A stretch of 64,000 bases of DNA from Brachyspira hyodysenteriae ATCC 27164. GTDB lineage: Bacteria; Spirochaetota; Brachyspiria; Brachyspirales; Brachyspiraceae. Positions 58,262 through 64,000 of the stretch are shown here, piece after piece. Location: positions 2,418,001-2,482,000 of the forward strand of contig NZ_CP015910.2 of NCBI RefSeq assembly GCF_001676785.2. The letters run 5' to 3'. The notes below the pieces were generated by a model. That model was not told the origin of the DNA. It did no database searches and was given only the letters and a program-made list of their open reading frames with translations. The stretch's first letter is position 1. Every line of letters begins with the position of its first letter. Position numbers and translations under genes: made by a program.

Positions 58262-61200
58262 TTAATCTTCACGTATTTTTATATTGAATCTGTTTCTGAA
58301 GCTAGAATAAACAGAAGGTATTATTATAAGAGTAAACATCGTAGAAAATATAAGCCCTCCGCAAACTGCTATAGCTAAAGGTCTGTACATTTCGCTTCCG
58401 CTTCCTATTTCAAAAATCATGGGTAATAATCCTAATATTGTAGTCAATGATGTCATAAGTACAGGTCTTAATCTTCTTTTGCATGACTCTAATGCTGCAT
58501 TATCCCACCTTATCTTTCTCTCTATTACAACCCTATTCATATAATCTATTAAAACTATCCCGTTATTAACAACTATTCCTACAAGCATTATAATACCTAT
58601 TCCGCTGTAAACATTTAAAGTATTTCCTGAAAAGTACAAGAATATTAAAGCACCGAATAATGCAAAAGGAACAGCCAAAGATATAACAAAAGGCGTAATA
58701 TAAGATTCAAATTGTCCTGCTATTATGGCATATACAAATACTAAAGCCATTATTAAAGATACTATTAATTGAACGAATGCTTCCTGCATATCTTCATAAT
58801 CTCCTGAAAAATTAACAGAAAATCCGCTTGGTATATATATTTTATTAAGCTCTTTTCTAATATCTGTAATTATTTCATTTATAGGTCTTCCATAAGCACT
58901 TGCATTTATCTCTATTATTCTTTTATCATTCTTTCTGTTAATTTCTATAGGTCCTGTAGATTTATGTATATCTACAAGTGATGATATAGGTACTATACCA
59001 TTTGAAGTTGGTATCATAATTTTTTGAATGCTTGAAATATCATCTCTATTTATATCTTCTAAACGAACTATTATATCAGTATCAACATATATAGAATTAT
59101 TTAAAGTCATCTTACTTGCTGTTGTACCGCTGAAAGAAGTTCTTATAATATTTGCAATAGTATTAATATTGATACCCATTTTTGATACTAAATCTCTATC
59201 CACATCAAAAATAAGCTCATGATTAGAATCATCTTCTTTTATCAAAACATTTCTAACACCCTCAACATTATTAACTGCAGCTATAACATTGCTTGCCACA
59301 TCATATCCCCTGTCAAGATCATCTCCTACAAGCTCTATAATGATTGCACTGTAATTTTTGGGTTTTCCCATAGCTGTATTTTCAGAATTAAGTTCTATTC
59401 TTCCTGGATATCCATCAACTTTATTTCTTATGCTCTCTATATAATGACTAATATCAAATTTCCTTCCATTTTCTCTATCTATTAATTTTACCCTAACCTC
59501 TCCATGATGTTCATTTCTTCCGGTTCTTACTCTGGTTTCATAGTACGCCATATTATTACTAACAGCACTTTCTATATCATGCTCCATCTTATTTATAAAC
59601 ATGTCAGTAAACTCTACCCTAGCTCCAACAGGAAGTCTTAATCTCGATATAATAGTGCCTTCATCTGATACAGGATATCCTTCTTTACCTATATTAGTCA
59701 ATAATAAAAATAATGATAAACTTAGTAAAATAGATATTAAAGCGAATGATTTCTTTTTATTTTTTATCACTACTGCTAATGTGCTTACATAAAATTTTTC
59801 TATATTATTATGAAGATTTTTATTAAAAAAATTTTCTAATCTTATTAACAACAAATTCAATTTACTGTCAGGATTTAGCTTATTTAATCTTGAAGCTAAT
59901 AATGGTACTATAGTCAAAGCCACAAAAAGAGAAGTTAATAATGATATAGAAACAGTAATACATAAATCACTAAACATCTGCCCCATTTGTCCTTTAACAA
60001 AGAGAAATGGAAGAAACACACAGACACTTGTTAAAGTTGAAGCTGTTATTGCTATAGATACTTCGCTTGTACCTATTATAGAAGATTTTATATTATTTAT
60101 TTTAATAGTTCTTTTATCATTTTTATTAATATTATATTTAGAATAATAATTGCTGTAATAAAAAATATTTTCTAACACTACTATAGAATTATCAACCATC
60201 ATTCCTACACCAAGCACAAGCCCTGAAAGAGATATTACATTAATAGTGATATTGAAAAAATACATCAATATAAAAGTAGTTATTACAGATACAGGTATTG
60301 AAATACTTATTATAAATACGCTTCTTATATCCCATAAATATATCATAAGAACTAGCACAGCAAATAAAGCTCCCTGCCACACTGTATTCAAAACATTATG
60401 AATAGAATTCTTTATTGTATCCGAGCTATTGAAAAGTATTTGATAATAAACACCTGAAGGTAAATTAATAGTACTGAGCCTTTTCTCTACATCTCTTGCT
60501 ATCTGTATAATATTTCCTCCGGATTCTTTTGTTACAGCAATAGTTAAAGCTTTTTGTCCGTTTATACGAACGATTTCTGAATCATCTTCATAATCTTCAT
60601 GTACATAGGCTATATCTCTCACCTTTACAGGATAAACTTGATTTTTAAGCATTATAACTACATCTTCAATATCATTAACTTCTTTGAACTCTCCTGTTGT
60701 TCTTATATTATATTTATATACGCCTTCATAAGTTTCACCGCCTGCCACATTCTGATTCTCCAAAGATAATGTATGTACTATATCATTAATATTTATAGAA
60801 TATGCATTAAGTCTATTTAAATCTATATCAACACAAATTATCTTTTTTAATCCGCCTCTTATTTCTGTCTGGGCTACTCCTTCAACCTGCTCTAATCTAG
60901 TAAGTATTTGACTATCAACTAAATCATATAAAGATGCTAAATTATCCGTACCAAAAAAAGCTATATTCATTATAGGTTCTGAATCTGTTGAAAATTTAGA
61001 TATATTTGGATTATCTGCATCATCAGGCAAAGAAGATCTAATCATATCAATAGCTTCTCTTATATCATCAGCAGCAGTTTGTAAATCCGTTCCCCAATTA
61101 AATTCTATTTCAACATTAGATTCCGATTCTTTTGACTTTGATTTAATAGTTTTTACATTATTAACAGATGATACAGCACTTTCAATTACTCTTGTAACAG

Positions 61201-61387
61201 ATTTCTCTACTTCCTCAGCTCCTGCATTATCATAAGTTGTTTTTATACTGATAATAGGAACTTCCATATTTGGAAGATAATTGATACTGAGTCTTGATAT
61301 ACTGATAAATCCAATTATGAACATGGACACCAATGTAACAAATACTGTTGTAGGTCTATTTACTATGAAAGTAATAAATTTTTTCAT
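58262..61387 (-). CDS. RND-family efflux transporter permease
   Basis: 1041 residues, full AcrB/MdtB-type length, with the usual internal duplication and 12 transmembrane helices. The N-terminus 'FIVNRPTTVFVTLVSMFIIG' is typical; helix 4 has 'GLVLGVGMMVDNSIVVLENI' with the proton-relay Asp, and the second half has 'GIIMLVGIVVNNGIVLIDYM' and 'LRPVLMTSLTTILGLLPM'. It exports drugs, detergents or lipophilic compounds using the proton gradient. The membrane-fusion and outer-membrane partners are not adjacent. Repeat family 2 copies flank the gene in opposite orientation. Confidence 0.93.
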   Translation of the reverse strand: MKKFITFIVNRPTTVFVTLVSMFIIGFISISRLSINYLPNMEVPIISIKTTYDNAGAEEVEKSVTRVIESAVSSVNNVKTIKSKSKESESNVEIEFNWGTDLQTAADDIREAIDMIRSSLPDDADNPNISKFSTDSEPIMNIAFFGTDNLASLYDLVDSQILTRLEQVEGVAQTEIRGGLKKIICVDIDLNRLNAYSININDIVHTLSLENQNVAGGETYEGVYKYNIRTTGEFKEVNDIEDVVIMLKNQVYPVKVRDIAYVHEDYEDDSEIVRINGQKALTIAVTKESGGNIIQIARDVEKRLSTINLPSGVYYQILFNSSDTIKNSIHNVLNTVWQGALFAVLVLMIYLWDIRSVFIISISIPVSVITTFILMYFFNITINVISLSGLVLGVGMMVDNSIVVLENIFYYSNYYSKYNINKNDKRTIKINNIKSSIIGTSEVSIAITASTLTSVCVFLPFLFVKGQMGQMFSDLCITVSISLLTSLFVALTIVPLLASRLNKLNPDSKLNLLLIRLENFFNKNLHNNIEKFYVSTLAVVIKNKKKSFALISILLSLSLFLLLTNIGKEGYPVSDEGTIISRLRLPVGARVEFTDMFINKMEHDIESAVSNNMAYYETRVRTGRNEHHGEVRVKLIDRENGRKFDISHYIESIRNKVDGYPGRIELNSENTAMGKPKNYSAIIIELVGDDLDRGYDVASNVIAAVNNVEGVRNVLIKEDDSNHELIFDVDRDLVSKMGININTIANIIRTSFSGTTASKMTLNNSIYVDTDIIVRLEDINRDDISSIQKIMIPTSNGIVPISSLVDIHKSTGPIEINRKNDKRIIEINASAYGRPINEIITDIRKELNKIYIPSGFSVNFSGDYEDMQEAFVQLIVSLIMALVFVYAIIAGQFESYITPFVISLAVPFALFGALIFLYFSGNTLNVYSGIGIIMLVGIVVNNGIVLIDYMNRVVIERKIRWDNAALESCKRRLRPVLMTSLTTILGLLPMIFEIGSGSEMYRPLAIAVCGGLIFSTMFTLIIIPSVYSSFRNRFNIKIRED

Positions 61388-61579
61388 TTTTTCGTAAATT
61401 TAAAACATAAAAATATTACGGAAATATGATATTAAATTCTAAAAAATATTCAATAGTTTTTATAATAAATTTTTATTCCTTTTAAACTAGTAATAAATCA
61501 TATTTGAAATTTATATTATTCATATAATTGCATAACAAAATATATATTTTTATTCTAATAAAAAACATTATAAAAAGTA

Positions 61580-61879
61580 TATATACCTAAACAAATATAT
61601 TTTGTCAAAAATAATTTTTTAAAATTTTAAATATATGCAGGGCTTTGCCCACTGCTCTGCGTGCTTACGCAGCACCCCACTTCTTTTGTTGCCACAAAGA
61701 AGCAAAAAGGATGCATTTTGACTTTAATTTAATAAATTATCTTATATGTAATACTATTTTAGTATGATTTGGTACTAATTTTATACTTGCACTTTCGCCG
61801 CAAGCAGACTTCGTCTGGTTCTTTTTGCGGCGGGAAAAAGAACAACAAAAAATTGACAAACTTAAAAAATTTTTAGTTT
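61580..61879. repeat. GC-rich dispersed repeat, family 2, copy 3 (longest)
   Basis: About 300 bp in opposite orientation to the 14.3 kb copy. Ends match (TATATACC...TTTTGTCAA at 61580-61608; GCGGCGGGAAAAAGAACAAC followed by AAAAAATTGACAAACTTAAA near 61827-61865), as do the inner blocks 'GCAGGGCTTTGCC' and 'CCCCACTTCTTTTG'. It carries an AT-rich insert of roughly 100 nt (about 61715-61790) that copy 1 lacks. It fills most of the 507-nt gap between the RND and lipoprotein genes; 61388-61579 holds nothing I recognise. Confidence 0.75.
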
Positions 61880-61894
61880 TTTATATAAAATTAA

Positions 61895-62158
61895 CTATTC
61901 TTTTTTATTGTTTTTATCCTTATTATAAAGCATTTTTACTAGGAAAACTAAGGCAACAATTATTAATATTTTTATTATAATACTAAGTATGCCATGAATA
62001 CCCAAATGCGGTCCGAACAACATTGGAAAGTCAAAATAATGTCTTGCATGAGGAGGAGGCGGAGCCATATGAAACATTCTGTCAAATGCCGGAGAACATG
62101 AACTCAATAAAAAAAGTGATAATATAGATGAAATTATAAAAGTGATTTTTTTTAACAT
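61895..62158 (-). CDS. Small His/Pro-rich membrane lipoprotein
   Basis: 87 residues. Lipoprotein signal 'FIISSILSLFLLSSC' (Cys21), a short segment rich in His, Pro, Met and Phe ('MFHMAPPPPHARHYFDFPML', residues 28-47), a transmembrane helix (about 57-77) and a Lys/Asn-rich end. The His/Met content suggests metal binding, but this is inference. It is transcribed from an ECF-type promoter 30 nt upstream, like the Gly-rich operon at 25 kb. No family is recognised. Confidence 0.6.
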   Translation of the reverse strand: MLKKITFIISSILSLFLLSSCSPAFDRMFHMAPPPPHARHYFDFPMLFGPHLGIHGILSIIIKILIIVALVFLVKMLYNKDKNNKKE

Positions 62159-62187
62159 ATTAGTTACCCATCGTTTTATTTGCTTTA

Positions 62188-62217
62188 TTAGACGAAAAAA
62201 TTATAATAAAAGTTCCC
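62188..62217 (-). promoter_or_regulatory. Putative ECF-sigma promoter for the small lipoprotein
   Basis: On the minus strand: GGGAACTT (62217-62210), 16 nt, GTCTAA (62193-62188) extended as CGTCTAATAAAG. It is almost the same as 25213-25241. Start expected near 62181, giving a leader of about 23 nt. Confidence 0.65.
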
Positions 62218-62281
62218 AATAAATATTTATTTTTCATAAAAAAGTTGTATTATTATAATTACTATAAAATAGGAAATAATT

Positions 62282-62899
62282 ATGGAAATATTAGATTTAG
62301 AAAGAGCCGAATACGAATTAAACAAAGCATACAAATCAAACCCTACTCCTTGGGTAGAACATTCAAGATATGTTGCTAAAGCTGCAAGGATAATAGCTTC
62401 TGAATACAATAAAAAATCAACAGATAAAAAATTAGACGAAGACAATTCATATATATTCGGACTTTTGCATGATATAGGAAGATACACAGGAATAAGTGCT
62501 GAAAGGCATTTAATAGACGGATATAAATACTGCATTAATTATGGCTGGGAAAAGATGGCTCAAATATGCATCACTCATGCTTTTATGATACAAGATGTAA
62601 ATACTGCAATAGGAAAATTCGACATGCCTGAAGAAGATTTCAACTTCATAAAAAATTTTGTTGAGAATGCTGTATATGACGATTATGATTTACTTATTCA
62701 ATTATGCGATTGTCTTGCTTTGCCTTCTGGATTTTGTTTGCTTGAAAAAAGGTTCGTTGATGCTGCATTAAGATATGGAACATTTCCTCAAAGTGCATTG
62801 AGATGGAAAAGAGTATTTGAAATAAAAGAATATTTTGAAAGTGTTATAGGCACTTCAATTTACAATTTACTTCCGAACATAAAAGATAATATTTCATGA
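62282..62899 (+). CDS. HD-domain phosphohydrolase family protein
   Basis: 205 residues with an HD fold: 'WVEHSRYVAKAARIIA' supplies the first His, 'IFGLLHDIGRYTG' the HD pair, and 'DYDLLIQLCDCLALPSG' the last Asp. HD proteins hydrolyse phosphate esters of nucleotides and other small molecules; the exact substrate is not evident. AGGAAA precedes the start. It overlaps the convergent hicB-like gene by 6 nt. Confidence 0.82.
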   Translation: MEILDLERAEYELNKAYKSNPTPWVEHSRYVAKAARIIASEYNKKSTDKKLDEDNSYIFGLLHDIGRYTGISAERHLIDGYKYCINYGWEKMAQICITHAFMIQDVNTAIGKFDMPEEDFNFIKNFVENAVYDDYDLLIQLCDCLALPSGFCLLEKRFVDAALRYGTFPQSALRWKRVFEIKEYFESVIGTSIYNLLPNIKDNIS

Positions 62900-63070
62900 T
62901 CTTTTTAATGGTATATTTTTTTCTTCAAAATAAAGTGATATAACATTTTTTATTTCTTTCAAGGCTTCTTCTTCTGTTGCTCCGAAAGCACTTATATTAT
63001 CTAACTCTTCTGATAAAGCTATATACCCCTCATCTTCTTCACTATAAAAAATTTTAATACTATATTTCAT
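62894..63070 (-). CDS. hicB: HicB-like antitoxin
   Basis: 58 residues: 'MKYSIKIFYSEEDEGYIALS' and 'EELDNISAFGATEEEALKEI' give the HicB partial RNase-H fold pattern (strand, acidic turn, G-x-T-xx-EA-hh helix). GGAGG sits inside the end of the upstream hicA-like gene, whose stop is 1 nt away, as in typical hicAB operons. It lacks the C-terminal DNA-binding domain of longer HicB proteins. Its toxin gene is frameshifted here. It overlaps the convergent HD gene end by 6 nt. Confidence 0.72.
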   Translation of the reverse strand: MKYSIKIFYSEEDEGYIALSEELDNISAFGATEEEALKEIKNVISLYFEEKNIPLKRS

Positions 63071-63071
63071 A

Positions 63072-63313
63072 TCATTCCTCCAAATTATATTTATTAACTA
63101 GATATAAAAATTGTTTAACTTGATAGGGTTTTACCTCTCCATTAACATTTTGTATATTAATTAACTCAGAAATACCAATTCTAGAATATATTCTATGGCC
63201 CCTCTTTGTCTTTTACACACAAAACCAAAAGATTCTACAATACTACAAAAATAAGAATATTTAATATTTTTATTATTATTTGTAAGTTTATTAATAATCT
63301 CTTTCTTGTCCAT
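63072..63313 (-). pseudogene. hicA: HicA-like toxin gene with a one-base deletion
   Basis: Starts 'MDKKEIINKLTNNNKNIKYS' then 'YFCSIVESFGFVCKRQRG' and breaks at the G4 run (minus strand; 63199-63202). With one added base the frame continues as 'HRIYSRIGISELINIQNVNG' and 'EVKPYQVKQFLYLVNKYNLE' to the stop at 63072, for about 80 residues, the normal HicA length. The break falls exactly at the G-[S]-H active-site motif, so the sequence as read encodes no active toxin. HicA toxins cleave mRNA. Alternative: a base-calling error. Confidence 0.7.
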
Positions 63314-63347
63314 ATTTTAATTATAATATTATTCAATATAAAATCAA

Positions 63348-63452
63348 CTACTCGCCTAGCTAACGAATCCATACGGTCGGCACATTCCGCACAGTAACGC
63401 TCACCCTTACAGACAGGCAACTATACGTGAACGAAGGAAGGCTGATTAGACA
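63348..63452. other. GC-richer non-coding patch
   Basis: About 105 bp of roughly balanced base composition (for example ATACGGTCGGCACATTCCGC and ACGCTCACCCTTACAGACAG) in otherwise very AT-rich DNA, upstream of the hicA remnant and the DUF4160 gene. It has no ribosome-binding site and no convincing tRNA cloverleaf. A 61-codon minus-strand frame through it overlaps hicA and is not believed. Possibly a remnant of a repeat or RNA element. Confidence 0.4.
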
Positions 63453-63528
63453 ATCATCAAACAAATAAACTAATTGTAAAAACATAATCTACATGTTAAA
63501 ATTAATAATAAAAAAATAAGGAATAAAA

Positions 63529-63783
63529 ATGCCTGTTATATCAAGATTTTATGGTATCATTATCAAAATGTATTTTCAGCAAAAAGAGCATAATCCTCCG
63601 CATTTTCATGCTATATATGGTGAGTATGTTGGTGTTATTGATATCAATGAATTAAAGATGATAGAAGGCGATTTACCTAATAAAGCATGTTCGCTTGTAT
63701 TGGAATGGGCTAAGAATAATCAAGACGAACTTTTAAATATATGGAATACTCAAAACTTTAAACAATTAGAACCTTTGGAGTAA
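63529..63783 (+). CDS. DUF4160 family protein
   Basis: 84 residues matching DUF4160: 'MPVISRFYGIIIKMYFQQKE', 'HNPPHFHAIYGEYVGVIDIN' and 'ALVLEWA'-type helix ('CSLVLEWAKNNQDELLN'). The H-x-P-P-H-F-H-A motif is the family hallmark. AAGGAA precedes the start. It is followed 2 nt later by a DUF2442 gene; this pairing is very common and suggests a two-component, possibly toxin-antitoxin-like, unit of unknown function. Confidence 0.88.
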   Translation: MPVISRFYGIIIKMYFQQKEHNPPHFHAIYGEYVGVIDINELKMIEGDLPNKACSLVLEWAKNNQDELLNIWNTQNFKQLEPLE

Positions 63784-63785
63784 TT

Positions 63786-64000
63786 ATGACTTTCCATAAA
63801 ATAAAAAACGTTAAAGCTTTGGATAATCTCATTTTAGAAATAATATTTGAAAATGAAGAAATAAAATATTATGATATAAAAAAATTAATCCCTGAACATA
63901 AAGAGTTTGAAATTTTGAATGATAGGACTTTATTTAATCTTGTAAAAGTAGATGTCGGCGGATACGGCATTTCTTGGAACGATGATTTGGATATATCATG
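63786..64000 (+). CDS. DUF2442 family protein, cut by window end
   Basis: 71 codons are visible and the frame is still open at the window edge. 'MTFHKIKNVKALDNLILEII', 'EIKYYDIKKLIPEHKEFEIL' and 'VKVDVGGYGISWNDDLDIS' are the DUF2442 signatures (the GYGxxWNDDLDIS end is diagnostic). It begins 2 nt after the DUF4160 stop, so translation is coupled. Confidence 0.85.
   Translation, partial: MTFHKIKNVKALDNLILEIIFENEEIKYYDIKKLIPEHKEFEILNDRTLFNLVKVDVGGYGISWNDDLDIS

Noticed and set aside
63235-63420. 61-codon minus-strand frame
   Set aside because: It overlaps hicA in another frame, crosses the GC-rich patch and has no ribosome-binding site.
63348-63452. tRNA or other stable RNA gene
   Set aside because: Balanced base composition drew attention, but I could not fold an acceptor stem or find the T-loop consensus.

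Overview
This 64 kb window is very AT-rich chromosomal DNA. Several things point to a Brachyspira-like spirochaete: low G+C codon use, many methyl-accepting chemotaxis proteins, a flagellin-glycosylation (Maf) gene, spirochaete-type hypothetical proteins, lipid A synthesis and non-mevalonate isoprenoid genes. The genus is inferred from this pattern, not from a database search. I see no rRNA, tRNA, CRISPR array, prophage or complete insertion sequence.

Layout. 0-9 kb, mostly minus strand: a frameshifted PD-(D/E)XK nuclease gene, a retropepsin-like protease with a small partner, dnaN, an ankyrin protein, trpR (plus), hemW, an intact nuclease paralogue, a sigma-70 factor and a receiver-LpxC fusion. 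9-23 kb: glyS, two lipoproteins (one an alkaline phosphatase), thiD, a receiver-PilZ protein, a GH13 enzyme, a soluble multi-GAF histidine kinase, a DUF3810 membrane protein, a tiny zinc-ribbon gene and a tandem pair of membrane proteins. 23-26 kb, minus: secreted proteins including a Gly/Tyr/Arg-repeat Spy/CpxP-like protein, and a DUF4349 lipoprotein. 26-33 kb: three chemoreceptors, the third broken by a one-base deletion. 33-43 kb: tgt, TPR proteins, a UPF0104-type membrane protein, rsmG, a LolA-like protein, then ispF with a eukaryote-type squalene synthase. 43-54 kb: a dicarboxylate/amino-acid symporter, a PstS-like protein, an LRR lipoprotein, purD, an Rpn-type nuclease with a 12-bp tandem repeat, a farnesyl diphosphate synthase-type gene, a Maf glycosyltransferase and an exported protein of unknown role. 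54-64 kb: a fourth chemoreceptor, rpmE, a B3/B4 protein, an RND permease, a small lipoprotein, an HD protein, a hicA(broken)-hicB module and a DUF4160-DUF2442 pair cut by the window end.

The most unusual signals are outside or between genes. (1) Three copies of a roughly 230-310 bp element made of three nested inverted-repeat arms sit downstream of genes at 44.3, 46.1 and 57.8 kb. (2) A second, GC-rich repeat family occurs at 14.3, 58.1 and 61.6 kb; two copies in opposite orientation bracket the RND permease gene. (3) A smaller element at 14.57 and 56.33 kb keeps its inner hairpin while the stem sequence changes. (4) Two unlinked secreted-protein genes share an ECF-sigma-like promoter (GGGAACTT, 15-16 nt, GTCTAATA), suggesting one envelope-stress regulon. 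(5) Several genes have a -10 box only 6-10 nt before the start codon, consistent with leaderless mRNAs.

Three genes carry apparent single-base deletions, all in short homopolymers. These may be real decay, phase variation or assembly error. No complete new defence or metabolic system is evident.
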